61,170 nt of DNA from Paludibacteraceae bacterium (lineage in GTDB: Bacteria > Bacteroidota > Bacteroidia > Bacteroidales > Paludibacteraceae): assembly GCA_017559505.1 (NCBI GenBank), contig JAFYSF010000049.1, positions 1-61,170 of the forward strand, given 5' to 3'. Each line of letters starts with the position of its first letter. The first letter of the stretch is position 1. The notes under the pieces are model-generated. The model was not told the DNA's origin, made no database searches, and was given only the letters and a program-made list of their open reading frames with translations. Of the stretch, positions 35,656 through 45,107 are shown piece after piece. A program made the position numbers and the translations under genes.

Positions 35656-36775
35656 CTATACAATCATAAAATCGGAGATGATGGAATCGGAGATGTAAAT
35701 GCCACTATGAGTGAGGGATAAGCGATTATTGATGATTTGCATATTGCCGGCATTGATGTATTTTTGAGCTTGATGCAAGAGTTGGTTATAACGAATTTCG
35801 CCAAAGCGGAGACGAAGGTCGTGTAGGTCAACTCCTATTTTAGTGCGCAAAGCAGTAAAGACTAATTCATTGAAGCGTTCGTCGGGGGTTAAGTGTTCGA
35901 TTTGAGTGGAGAGTGGAGAATTGCGCATTATATTTGATAGTATGGGCGATATTAGACCAACGTTTTTCGCCATCGAAGGAGTGAGCACTTGGACCAAGAC
36001 CGAGATAGCGCATACCATGCCAATAGCCAGAGTTGTGGCGAGAATGGAAATTGGGCTTTGCGTAATTAGAGATTTCATATTGCTCGTAGCCAGCAGAAGT
36101 GAGGCGCATAGAGAGTAGTTCGAACATATCGGCTGCGAGGTCTTCGTCGAGAGGTTGCAAGCGATTAAGCTCCATCAGTTTAGTGATTTTGGAGTCAGGC
36201 TCGAACATAAGAGAATAGGCGGAGATGTGAGACACGCCTAACTCAAGAGCCTTATCGATTGAATGGTTGAGCGAGTTGATAGTTTGCACGGGAAGAGCAA
36301 ACATGAGGTCGATGGTTATATTTGCGAAACCTGCTTTTTTTGCTCTTTGTACAGCCTCGAATGCCACAGATGCCGTATGCCTACGATTGAGCCAACGGAG
36401 TTCTTCGTCGCAAAAGCTTTGCACTCCAATACTTAAACGATTGATAGGAATGGTGCGTAATTGGCAGAGGTATTCTTCGGTTAAATCATCGGGATTGCAT
36501 TCGAGAGTGAACTCCTCGACTGAAGAGATATTCCAACGCTGAGAAATAGCACTGTAAATTTGTTGCAACTCAGGAACAGACAAAAGCGAGGGTGTGCCAC
36601 CTCCGAAATAGATAGTGCGCATTGGATCATCGGCAAAAAAGTCGAGATAATGGTCCATTTCGGAGATAAGTGAGGCTATGAAATCTTGTCGGAGAGAGAG
36701 ATTGGTCCCCGACATGAAATCGCAATAGATGCACTTTTGAGTGCAGAATGGTATGTGAATATATAGACCTGCCAT
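35656..36775 (-). pseudogene. hemW: hemW, interrupted by a 7-bp tandem duplication
   Basis: HemW is a radical-SAM heme chaperone related to coproporphyrinogen III dehydrogenase. From the ATG at 36775 the frame shows GLYIHIPFC-x3-C-x2-C (Cys11, 15, 18), YFGGGTPSLL, LECNPDDL, RLSIGVQSF and GPSAHSF, then stops at 35867. The rest (EHLTPDERFNE, LRTKIGVDLHDLR and onward to 35656) continues in another frame. At the junction GAGTGGA is present twice (35904-35917). Removing one copy, minus 7 bases, restores one open frame of about 370 codons. The gene is therefore either inactivated, phase-variable or a sequencing artefact. Confidence 0.85.
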
Positions 36776-36783
36776 AATGGGAA

Positions 36784-36814
36784 CAAAGTTACAATAAAAA
36801 GGCGAGATATACAA
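36784..36814 (-). promoter_or_regulatory. promoter placing hemW start at the 5' end of its mRNA
   Basis: On the minus strand TTG (36812-36814), 20-base spacer, TAacTTTG (36784-36791). The predicted start point is only about 3-5 bases before the hemW ATG, so the mRNA would be almost leaderless. Confidence 0.7.
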
Positions 36815-36823
36815 GAGGGAGAA

Positions 36824-36890
36824 TGTCAGTCTTCTTCGGTGAAGGTTGCTTGAAGGTTGCTTGCGGTATGGAATGAGGAATAGAGTTCGC
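36824..36890 (+). repeat. dispersed repeat, family A
   Basis: GTCAGTCTTCTTCGGTGAAG, then GGTTGCTTGAAGGTTGCTTG, then GGTATGGAATGAGG. The first 40 bases are nearly identical to 43484-43525. Confidence 0.7.
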
Positions 36891-36922
36891 AGGTTTGAAA
36901 TCTACGAATTACACATTATAAT

Positions 36923-36952
36923 AAAAAAGAGGTTACCCGATTGGGTAACCTC
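36923..36952 (-). terminator. terminator of the susCDE operon
   Basis: A 10-bp perfect stem GAGGTTACCC/GGGTAACCTC with a 4-base loop (36929-36952). The A run before it on the plus strand gives the U run for minus-strand transcripts. Confidence 0.93.
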
Positions 36953-36983
36953 AAAGATTTATGCTTTAATTGGATAAATCAGA

Positions 36984-38417
36984 TTATTGGATAGTAGCTG
37001 TGTTGTCAGCAAAGTTGAGAGTAACAACTTGACCAGCAGTTACAGCAACAGCAGCTTGGTCGTCACCTTTACCACGGAATTCGATTTTGCCATCGAATAC
37101 GTTGAATTCGCGAGTCCACCAGTCAGTAGTAGCAGCTGAAGATTCAGCATACATACGGAGGTTACCATCAGCAGGAACAGTAACTTTGAGTGATTGACCT
37201 TCTACAGCGAATTTAGCAGCTTCCATTTTAGCATCCCAACCACCGAAGCAGTCACCGATACCATAAACAGCAGCAGGTTCAACAACGAGTTTTTTGTTTT
37301 TAACGTCAACGTAGATCATGTAGATACCGTCAGCTTCAACTGAGCAGTTGCCATCAGCTACAACATAACCTGAATCTTCGCCAAGACCTGTGAAGTCGCC
37401 ATTCCAATCTTTAACTGGGCAGAATTTGAATGGTTTGCCAGCTTCGAGAGGTTTGATTGTCCAGAAAGCACCTTCAGCGCTGTGTACTGGAGTCATGCTA
37501 ACGATATAATCGCCAGCCCAGTCCCAACCACCGATTGCATCACCAATCATGTACATTTCAGATGGAAGAGCACTTGCAGCAGTCATTTTAATTTCATATT
37601 TGTAGCTATTAGCGATAGCACCTTGAGCAAGGTTGTAAGTCAAAGTGATAGTATAAGTACCAGCACCTTCAACAGCGATGTCAGCACCACCAGGAAGTGC
37701 ATTTTCACCAAGGTTAGTGTTAGCTTTGATATAACGTTCGTCGTTAGCGTCAGTTGCATCAGCAAGAGCGTTCAACTCGATTTTCCAACCGCCACCATAA
37801 GCGAATTTGAATTTACCACCAGCAGAAAGTTCTTGATCTGTCCAAGTGTAAGTCATAGTAGTTTTGTTGAATTCAGAGCGAGTACCAGCAGTAAAGCCCC
37901 AACCGTTCATACCACCACGAACGCCCCATTCTACTGGAGCAACGAGGATAAGTTTATCTTCCAAAGAACCGTCCAAGTTCAAATCGAGAACGATGTGATA
38001 AAGACCGCTTTCTTTAACTTGCATAGTAGTGTTTTCTACCATTTTACCACGTTGAACAGTGATGTTTGGTTGTTCGTTACCTTCCAATTTAACTTCAGCC
38101 AATTCAGCACCATAAACTGTTTCAGTAGCACCTTCTTTCAATACCAATTGGAATGGTTTACCACCTTCGAGAGCGATGTATTTTTCATACATACCTTCGC
38201 GAGCAGCGTTAGAAGCATTTTCGTTAGTACCATTAGCCATGATAGCAACTTCGGCACCTTCAGCTTCGAGAGAAGCGATAGCAGAAGCTTCACCTACTAC
38301 ATAGAAACCATCTTCTACGATTGTAACAACAGGAGGTTGTTTGCCATTGTCATCACAAGATGTGAACATCATACCAACTACGGCTAAGCCGCACAAGAAT
38401 GAACTTAATTTTTTCAT
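36984..38417 (-). CDS. SusE/SusF-type outer-membrane glycan-binding lipoprotein
   Basis: 477 residues. The signal peptide ends in MFTSC (Cys 20). The protein is built of successive beta-sandwich (starch-binding-like) modules: about 35-150 (FYVVGEASA), 160-275 (WGVRGGMNGWGF, WKIELNA), 285-375 (MYMIGDAIGGWDW, FKFCPVKDWNGDF) and a last one from 385 (YGIGDCFGGWD). The GG(W/N)GW signatures match SusE/SusF. It would present glycan at the surface next to SusCD. Third gene of the operon, 42 bases after susD. It shows unusually uniform codon use, as in highly expressed proteins. Confidence 0.9.
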   Translation of the reverse strand: MKKLSSFLCGLAVVGMMFTSCDDNGKQPPVVTIVEDGFYVVGEASAIASLEAEGAEVAIMANGTNENASNAAREGMYEKYIALEGGKPFQLVLKEGATETVYGAELAEVKLEGNEQPNITVQRGKMVENTTMQVKESGLYHIVLDLNLDGSLEDKLILVAPVEWGVRGGMNGWGFTAGTRSEFNKTTMTYTWTDQELSAGGKFKFAYGGGWKIELNALADATDANDERYIKANTNLGENALPGGADIAVEGAGTYTITLTYNLAQGAIANSYKYEIKMTAASALPSEMYMIGDAIGGWDWAGDYIVSMTPVHSAEGAFWTIKPLEAGKPFKFCPVKDWNGDFTGLGEDSGYVVADGNCSVEADGIYMIYVDVKNKKLVVEPAAVYGIGDCFGGWDAKMEAAKFAVEGQSLKVTVPADGNLRMYAESSAATTDWWTREFNVFDGKIEFRGKGDDQAAVAVTAGQVVTLNFADNTATIQ

Positions 38418-38459
38418 AACTTTAAAAATTAATTAGTTTATAAATAAGTAAATAAAGAA

Positions 38460-40004
38460 TTATTGCCAAGTATTTTGTTTGTAAACACCAGGGTTAGCAT
38501 CGAGCACCCATTGTGGAATAGGGAAGATGTTGCGGTTAGTTGAACGAGGCGACATGAATTCCCACATACCAGTAGTGAATTTACCGAAACGGATAAGGTC
38601 TTGACGACGGTGACCTTCCCATGCCAATTCGCGACCACGTTCGTCGAGCAATTCGTCGAGAGTAATGTTAGTATAAGCAGGGAGACCAGCACGAGTGTGA
38701 ACTTCGTTGACAAGAGCAAGAGCCTCGCTTGTAGAAGAGCCACCATTGAGACGCATCAAGCACTCTGCTTTCATAAGCAATACATCGGCATAACGATAGA
38801 TTGGGAAGTCGGCATTAGCATGGTGCTCGATACCTGGTTCGATTTCGAATTTAACGAAACGAGGACCTTCAAATGTATTAGCAGCAGTACCATCTTCGAT
38901 AGTTGTAACAGTATCTGCGATAATAGCATCAGCATCAGTAAGAGTAGAATTGCTATATTTCAATACTTTACCATCTTTCATGATAGGACCAACGAACCAT
39001 TGAGCTTTACGCAAGTCTTTGTCGTCATATTTGTCATAGAAAGAACCTAGAGTACAAGGACCATTCCAAGGTTGAGTAGTAAAGCCATACACTTCTTGAT
39101 GTACATAGTGAAGAGTAATAAGGTGGAACATATTACCTTTAGCATAAACTTGGTCGAACACGATAGGGAAAATGATTTCCATATTCGCAGTATTGTCCTT
39201 TTTGAAAGTAGTAAAATAATCAGGGTTCAACATATAGCCATAGCCACCGTTGATGATAGAGTCGCATTGTTCGATACATTTTTCCCACATTGGAGTGCCA
39301 GTGTATACTTCAGCATTGAGGTACATTTTAGCAAGAATCATACGAGCAACAGGACGAGTCATAGAACCATAACGAACAGTATTGTCCATTACGTCGAGGT
39401 TGTCAAGGAGTTCTTTTTCAATCCATTCGAACACTTCTTTACGAGTAGATTGTTTTACACCATTAGTTTTAACCTCTTCAGAGTTGTCATCAATAGCAAC
39501 ATTGCCATAGAGGTCCATAGCAAGAAGGTGATAGAAAGCACGGAGAGTTTTAGCCTCAGCAACACCAGCTTTAGCAGCATCGCTATATTGAGATTCGTCT
39601 TCGCCAGCGATTTCTTTGATGTTGTCTAAGACAGTGTTACATTTAGCCACACCACCATAAGCGAAAGACCAACCATTGTTGATATCACGAGTGTTAGCTT
39701 CCCAAGTGTGTTTGTGCATAGCTTGAGGTACACCATTGTCGAACCAGTCAGTACCACGAGTAGGGATTACAACTTCGTCAGTTGTATATTCTTGCATACT
39801 CCAGTAACCTTCACGATAGATATAGCCATACTCACCAGCGAGCTGAGAATAGGCATTGGCAACCAATGTCGAAAATTGCTCTGGTGTTTTGTAGTAATCG
39901 TCTTTCAAAACATCAGAATAAATTTCCGGCTCAAGATCGGTACAAGCAGTAGTGAAGCACATGCTTGCTGCCAAGATTCCGATAAAGAATTTATTTAGTT
40001 TCAT
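38460..40004 (-). CDS. susD: SusD/RagB-family glycan-binding lipoprotein
   Basis: 514 residues from the ATG at 40002-40004 (MKLNKFFIGIL); an upstream in-frame start at 40025 adds seven residues. The lipobox is FTTAC. SusD features are YYKTPEQFSTLVANAY, the TPR-like KAGVAEAKTLRAFYHLLAMDLYGNV block and PVARMILAKMYLNAEVYTG. The C-terminal RYADVLLMKAECLMRLNG, ALALVNEVHTRAGLP, and LLDERGRELAWEGHRRQDLIRFGKF are also present. It forms the lid over SusC. 28 bases separate it from susC. Confidence 0.95.
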   Translation of the reverse strand: MKLNKFFIGILAASMCFTTACTDLEPEIYSDVLKDDYYKTPEQFSTLVANAYSQLAGEYGYIYREGYWSMQEYTTDEVVIPTRGTDWFDNGVPQAMHKHTWEANTRDINNGWSFAYGGVAKCNTVLDNIKEIAGEDESQYSDAAKAGVAEAKTLRAFYHLLAMDLYGNVAIDDNSEEVKTNGVKQSTRKEVFEWIEKELLDNLDVMDNTVRYGSMTRPVARMILAKMYLNAEVYTGTPMWEKCIEQCDSIINGGYGYMLNPDYFTTFKKDNTANMEIIFPIVFDQVYAKGNMFHLITLHYVHQEVYGFTTQPWNGPCTLGSFYDKYDDKDLRKAQWFVGPIMKDGKVLKYSNSTLTDADAIIADTVTTIEDGTAANTFEGPRFVKFEIEPGIEHHANADFPIYRYADVLLMKAECLMRLNGGSSTSEALALVNEVHTRAGLPAYTNITLDELLDERGRELAWEGHRRQDLIRFGKFTTGMWEFMSPRSTNRNIFPIPQWVLDANPGVYKQNTWQ

Positions 40005-40032
40005 AATTTTCTCTAATATAAACATTTAACCA

Positions 40033-43000
40033 TTAGAATTTAAATTGCAAACCGAGGTTGAAAGAACGTTGAGTTGGATAGTAAGAACGTCCGTCGAAAC
40101 CTGGAGTCAAACCAGACATACTAACACTTGCTGGGTCGTGACCAGAATAGCCTGTGAGAGTAAACAAGTTTTGAGCTGTGAAATAAACACGGATATAGCT
40201 AATCCATTTAGAGAAGTTTTCAGGAAGATTAGGAGTATAACCGATTGTCAAGTCGTTAAGTTTGAGGTAAGAAGCATTTTCGAGGTAGAAATCAGAGAAA
40301 CGACGAAGAGAAGCTTTTTCAGAACCTGAAGTTTTCCAAGTAAGCATATATTGAGCGTCGCCTTCGAAAGCAGAAGCCAAACAGTTTTCTACACCACGAG
40401 TATTTTCGTAGAAGTAGCGAGTTTCGTTGAAGATGAGACCACCGATTTGACCACGGAAGTTAAGACCAAGGTCGAACTCTTTGTAACGGAGAGTTGTGTT
40501 GAAACCAAGAGTCAAGAGAGGTTGAGCGTTACCAATGATTTGTTTGTCTGCTTCTTGTGGATTTGTTGTATAACCACCTTTTGGAGTTTCAAACACCCAG
40601 TTACCATCTTTGTCGAAGCCATAATATTTGTAGCCATAGAAGTTACCGATAGGTTGACCTTCAGCAAGACGCATTGTGTAGTTACCTGTTTCGCCATCAC
40701 CAGAAGAGATGTAACCTGTGTTAACAAAAGATTCTACACCTTCTGCACCATATTGGTCGCCTGTAATACGAACTACCATGTTGCGATTCCAAGCTGCGTT
40801 GAAACCAAGATCCCAAGTCCAATCTTTAGTTTGGATAGCAGTACCATTCAATTGAAGTTCGATACCATAGTTGTGGATGATACCATAGTTGTCCCACATT
40901 TTACCAAATGGATATGGAGGAACAGGAACGTCATATTCATAAAGAAGGTCAGTAGTATTGCGGAAGTAAGCATCCAACGAACCAGAGAAACGATTACCAA
41001 AAGCACCGAAATCGAAACCGAAGTTGAACTCGTGTTTTTCTTCCCAACGAATAGTTTCATTTACGTTAGATTGAGGACCCCAAGGTTGGATGAATTTACC
41101 ATTGCTGAAAATATAGTCGCCACCAGCACCAACTTTCATAGCGTAGAGATAGTGATCGCCAGGCATATTACCTGTAACACCATAACCCAAACGGATTTTC
41201 AAGTCGTCGAGGTTTTGTACGTTAGCCATAAATTCTTCGCCCATAATATTCCAGCTACCTGAGATAGATGGGAATACACCCCATTGACCTAAGATAGGAT
41301 CGGCTTTAACACCAAATTTAGAAGAACCTTCGAAACGTACTGATGCGCTAAGGAAGTAGCGTTGATCGTAATTGTACATTACACGAGCAAAGAAAGACGC
41401 CAATTTGTCTTTATATTTGTAAGAACCAAGACCTGCATAAGCAGAAGCACCTTTACCGTCTACGATACCTGTACCAAGACCGAGGTTGTTATACAAAAGT
41501 TTGTCGAGTGGGAAACCAGTGTTGTAAGCGTTGAAGCCTTGGAAAGTTTCAGTTTGATAGCCTTGACCAATCATAGCTTGGAAAGCGTGAGCATCCCATT
41601 GAGCAACGTATTGGAGAGTGTTTTCTACAACTTGTTGAGTGTAACCGCTATAAGATTGAGAAGCTGAACCACCTTTACCATAAACATCACGAAGAGTGCT
41701 GTTTTGGTATTTACCATTCCAAGAAGTGTTGTTTTGAATAGAATAGAAAGTAGAGAATTTGAGACCATCGATGATGTTCAAAGTTGCACGAACGCTACCG
41801 AGAACAACTTGGTCTTTTTGGTCGTTAGTAGTTTGCATGATATCAGAAACTGGGTTACGAGTGTAGAAGTTGTCTGATTCAAAATAACCACCATATTTAA
41901 CAAAACGATCTTCGTCAGAAGTTACAGGCATAGTAGGGTTAGAACGAACAGCTTGGTTGAAGTTGTCGTAGTTAGCCCAGTTTTTGTCTGAAGAAGTATA
42001 AGAGAAGTCGTAAGCCAATTCGAGACGTTTGTTCAATGTTTTTTGGTTAGCAGCAAAGCGAGCATTAAGTTCTTCATAGTCAGAATTCAAAGCTACACCT
42101 TGCAAACCACGATAACCTGCAGAAGCACGGAAATTGAAGTTTTCAGTACCGCCAGAAACAGATACGTTGTGAGTGTGGCTGATAGGAGTACGAGTGATTT
42201 CTTTCAACCAGTTAGTGTTAGCACCGTAGTCGATACCACCGAAACCGCCGTTTACCATTTTTTCACGATATTCATCAGCAGTAAGTACGCGTGGAGCGTC
42301 AGCGATAACACCAGTAGAAACGTTACCATTGTATTCAGCGTGGAATTTACCATCTTTAGAGCCACGTTTAGTAGTGATCAAGATGACACCAGCATTGGCA
42401 CGAGTACCATAGATAGCAGCAGCAGAACCGTCTTTCAATACGTCGATAGACTCGATGTCGCTTGGAAGAACAGAAGAGAGGTCGCCACCAGGCACACCGT
42501 CGATTACGTAAAGAGGAGATGCAGCACCACTCAAAGAACCTACACCACGAAGTTGAACGTTGTAAGAGTTTTGAGCAGGGTCGTCACCACCATTTTTGAT
42601 GATAGTAAGACCGGCAACTTTACCTTGGATAAGACCCATAGGGTTGGCAGATACACCTTTGTTGAAAGACTCAGCTTTCACAGAAGATACAGAACCTGTA
42701 ATCTCTTTTTTAGTTTGTGTACCATAACCTACAGCTACAACCTCTTGAAGAAGTTGAGTGTCGTCAGCCATAACTACGTTAACTACTTTTTTGCCTTTGA
42801 TAGCTACTTCTTGAGTTTGATAACCTACATAACTGATTACCAAAGTAGCATTGGCGTCAACTGAGATGGAAAAATTACCATCGAAGTCGGTGATTGTACC
42901 ATTGCTTGTACCTTTTTCGAGAATACTTGCGCCGATAACAACTTCACCAGTTTGATCTGTTACATTACCTGTAACTGTTACACTTTGTGCCATAGCTGTT

Positions 43001-43056
43001 GCAGAAACGAGCAACATAACAAGCATTAGTGCCAAGCCATAGATTTTCTTTAACAT
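40033..43056 (-). CDS. susC: SusC/RagA-family TonB-dependent transporter
   Basis: 1007 residues. It has a signal peptide (cleavage after AMAQ, about 23), an N-terminal carboxypeptidase-like CNA_B2 domain (VTVTGNVTDQTGEVVIGASILEKG), a TonB box-containing segment (EVVAVGYGTQTKKEITGSVSSV), a plug with LQGKVAGL-type GLIQGKVAGLTI and PLYVIDGVPG, DVLKDGSAAAIYGTRANAGVILITTKRG, and a 22-stranded barrel ending in an aromatic residue (LQFKF). It imports oligosaccharides through the outer membrane. The substrate is not identifiable, since no hydrolase or sensor gene is adjacent. Confidence 0.97.
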   Translation of the reverse strand: MLKKIYGLALMLVMLLVSATAMAQSVTVTGNVTDQTGEVVIGASILEKGTSNGTITDFDGNFSISVDANATLVISYVGYQTQEVAIKGKKVVNVVMADDTQLLQEVVAVGYGTQTKKEITGSVSSVKAESFNKGVSANPMGLIQGKVAGLTIIKNGGDDPAQNSYNVQLRGVGSLSGAASPLYVIDGVPGGDLSSVLPSDIESIDVLKDGSAAAIYGTRANAGVILITTKRGSKDGKFHAEYNGNVSTGVIADAPRVLTADEYREKMVNGGFGGIDYGANTNWLKEITRTPISHTHNVSVSGGTENFNFRASAGYRGLQGVALNSDYEELNARFAANQKTLNKRLELAYDFSYTSSDKNWANYDNFNQAVRSNPTMPVTSDEDRFVKYGGYFESDNFYTRNPVSDIMQTTNDQKDQVVLGSVRATLNIIDGLKFSTFYSIQNNTSWNGKYQNSTLRDVYGKGGSASQSYSGYTQQVVENTLQYVAQWDAHAFQAMIGQGYQTETFQGFNAYNTGFPLDKLLYNNLGLGTGIVDGKGASAYAGLGSYKYKDKLASFFARVMYNYDQRYFLSASVRFEGSSKFGVKADPILGQWGVFPSISGSWNIMGEEFMANVQNLDDLKIRLGYGVTGNMPGDHYLYAMKVGAGGDYIFSNGKFIQPWGPQSNVNETIRWEEKHEFNFGFDFGAFGNRFSGSLDAYFRNTTDLLYEYDVPVPPYPFGKMWDNYGIIHNYGIELQLNGTAIQTKDWTWDLGFNAAWNRNMVVRITGDQYGAEGVESFVNTGYISSGDGETGNYTMRLAEGQPIGNFYGYKYYGFDKDGNWVFETPKGGYTTNPQEADKQIIGNAQPLLTLGFNTTLRYKEFDLGLNFRGQIGGLIFNETRYFYENTRGVENCLASAFEGDAQYMLTWKTSGSEKASLRRFSDFYLENASYLKLNDLTIGYTPNLPENFSKWISYIRVYFTAQNLFTLTGYSGHDPASVSMSGLTPGFDGRSYYPTQRSFNLGLQFKF

Positions 43057-43162
43057 AATCTCACTTGTGTTTTTAGATTTAATAAATTATAATTAATTAT
43101 AAATAATGTATGCGAAATGTATGTGTACTTTTTGTGCATAATACAATATTATACACAATATG

Positions 43163-43193
43163 CAAAGTTACATATATTTTAGCAAATAGGCAA
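43163..43193 (-). promoter_or_regulatory. promoter of susCDE
   Basis: On the minus strand TTG (43191-43193), 20-base spacer, TAacTTTG (43163-43170), giving a leader of about 100 nt. Confidence 0.75.
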
Positions 43194-43199
43194 CAAAAA

Positions 43200-43683
43200 A
43201 AGTTTTTTTTTCGTTTTTTGTAGATAATATGGCATAAGGTTTTAATAAACAATAGAATAATAAGCTGAGTGGTTAATGTGGAGTTTATGGTTTAGATAGA
43301 AAAGGTAGGTTTTAGGCGTTATTTTGTTGAGGTTATTTTATAGTTTTTTTCGATTTTTAGGGGTGCTTTTGAGTGAAATATGGGTTTATTTTGATGGGGA
43401 TGTTTTTGTGTTTGCGGGAGTTTTAGGCTTAAGATGATGGGGGTGGATTGGTGGGCTTAAAAAAAGGGGGAAATGTCAGTCTTCTTCGGTGAGGGTTGCT
43501 TGAGGGTTGCTTGAGGGTATGGTTATCCTATGAAGAGGTATGCTAGGGCATAAGACAAATCGCTCTTTTTTATTCTCCCACAGATTACACAGATTTTTTC
43601 GCTTCGCTCAAGATTCTTGCTACGCTCGGCAATTTAAGTAAACTTAATTGCCCTCGCGTTGTATTATAAATTTGCATCAACAA
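43200..43683. repeat. gene-free spacer with family A and other dispersed repeats
   Basis: Bases 43200-43470 are A+T-rich with nothing recognised. A family A copy lies at 43484-43553 (GTCAGTCTTCTTCGGTGAGG, then GGTTGCTTGAGGGTTGCTTG, then GGTTATCCTATGAAGAGG). The CCCACAGATTACACAGATTTT repeat is at 43574-43595. The stem-forming repeat AATTTAAGTAAACTTAATT with TCTTGCTACGCTCGG is at 43609-43652, inverted relative to 5626-5680. Confidence 0.65.
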
Positions 43684-43714
43684 AAAAATGCCCCTGAACG
43701 TGAAATTCAGGGGC
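43684..43714 (-). terminator. terminator of galE
   Basis: A 9-bp perfect stem GCCCCTGAA/TTCAGGGGC (43690-43698 with 43706-43714), followed on the minus strand by a U run. Confidence 0.92.
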
Positions 43715-43736
43715 TGTGGTTATGTTTTTTGGGAAT

Positions 43737-44855
43737 TTAACTTCCACCTAGCATTTTACCGCCTTTTGTGGCTTCTTTGTCCTCTTCTTGTTCGGCAAGA
43801 TGTAGTTGCCATTTCCAGATTGAGCGAACTGTGTCTTCGAGGGTTTCTTCAGCTTTCCATTTGAGCATTTGGTTGGCATAAGTGGGGTCTGCCCATACTT
43901 GCTCGATATCGCCTGCTCGACGACCTACGATTTCGTGAGGTACTTTCACGTCATTCACGGTTTCGAATGCATTGAGAATTTCAAGAACTGAGAGTCCGCG
44001 ACCTGTGCCTATGTTATATGTTTCGACTGCTTCGACCTCGCCTCCCAAAATGCGACGCATTGCTGCGATATGTGCTTTAGCTAAATCTACTACATTTATA
44101 TAGTCGCGAATACATGAGCCATCGGGTGTATTGTAATCATTGCCAAAGACTTTGAGCTTTTTGCGAATACCTGCCGCAGTTTGTGCCACGAAAGGCAAAA
44201 GGTTGTTGGGCACTCCATTTGGCAATTCGCCAATCAATGCTGACGGATGCGCGCCGATAGGGTTGAAATAACGCAAAAGAATGCTTTTGATAGATGGATT
44301 TGCTGCTACTGTATCACGAACTATATCTTCACATATTTGTTTTGTATTGCCATAAGGAGAAAGTGCTTTTTGCAATGGAGCAGATTCAGTCACTGGCAAC
44401 ACTTCGGGCTGACCATAAACTGTGCATGAAGAAGAGAAAACTATGCCCTCAATCTTATGAATTGGCATAAGTTCGAGAATATTGATAAGCGAAACCACAT
44501 TGTTGCGATAATACATCAATGGTTTTTCGACTGATTCGCCTACTGCTTTAGAGGCAGCGAAATGAATAACGGCACGAATTCCCTCGTTTTTGGCAAGAAA
44601 TTTATTCATTGCCACGTAATCTGTACAGTCGATATTCTCATAAATAGGCTTAACGCCCGTGATTTTTTCGATACCTTTGAGTACATCTATATTGGAATTC
44701 GACAGATTATCTACAATGCAAATTTCATATCCAGCCTCTATAAGTTCCACTACAGTATGTGAGCCAATATAGCCTAATCCTCCTGTAACAAGGATTTTAT
44801 CTTTGGCTCCAGTAGAAGATTTAAATAACTTTTTAATATGCTTTGTTACTCCCAT
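43737..44855 (-). CDS. galE: UDP-glucose 4-epimerase
   Basis: 372 residues of the extended short-chain dehydrogenase family. The NAD-binding GGLGYIG (Gly25, 28, 31) follows an about 20-residue N-terminal extension that most GalE proteins lack. Active-site SSSCTVYG (141-148) and Tyr168-x3-Lys172 are intact. NAD-binding VDNLSNS and C-terminal GRRAGDIEQVWADP support the assignment. It interconverts UDP-glucose and UDP-galactose (or N-acetyl forms) for glycan synthesis. A possible -7 element (TAcaTTTG, minus) is at 44888-44895. Confidence 0.95.
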   Translation of the reverse strand: MGVTKHIKKLFKSSTGAKDKILVTGGLGYIGSHTVVELIEAGYEICIVDNLSNSNIDVLKGIEKITGVKPIYENIDCTDYVAMNKFLAKNEGIRAVIHFAASKAVGESVEKPLMYYRNNVVSLINILELMPIHKIEGIVFSSSCTVYGQPEVLPVTESAPLQKALSPYGNTKQICEDIVRDTVAANPSIKSILLRYFNPIGAHPSALIGELPNGVPNNLLPFVAQTAAGIRKKLKVFGNDYNTPDGSCIRDYINVVDLAKAHIAAMRRILGGEVEAVETYNIGTGRGLSVLEILNAFETVNDVKVPHEIVGRRAGDIEQVWADPTYANQMLKWKAEETLEDTVRSIWKWQLHLAEQEEDKEATKGGKMLGGS

Positions 44856-44963
44856 AATTATAAAGTCGTTTTTTCAACATTCAATTTGCAAATGTACGAA
44901 AAAAAAATCAATTACGAGCATTTTAATTAAAAAAATATTTTAACAAAAATTATGATTTACAAG

Positions 44964-44995
44964 TTGTGTTTTATAAATTAAAATAAGTATCTTTG
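44964..44995 (+). promoter_or_regulatory. promoter of the Lrp-family gene
   Basis: TTG at 44964-44966, a 21-base spacer and TAtcTTTG at 44988-44995, leaving a leader of about 105 nt. Confidence 0.7.
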
Positions 44996-45107
44996 CGAAA
45001 AAATTAGTGGTCAGTATAAACCTATAAGTTAAACATGTGGTATTGACTACAATTTGAACATTTTACACCTCATATATTACCAACCTAACACCTAATCATA
45101 ATTGTTT

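Noticed and set aside
40351..41262. 303-codon open frame opposite susC, and similar long frames opposite susE and susD
   Set aside because: Antisense shadows caused by biased codon use in highly expressed genes.
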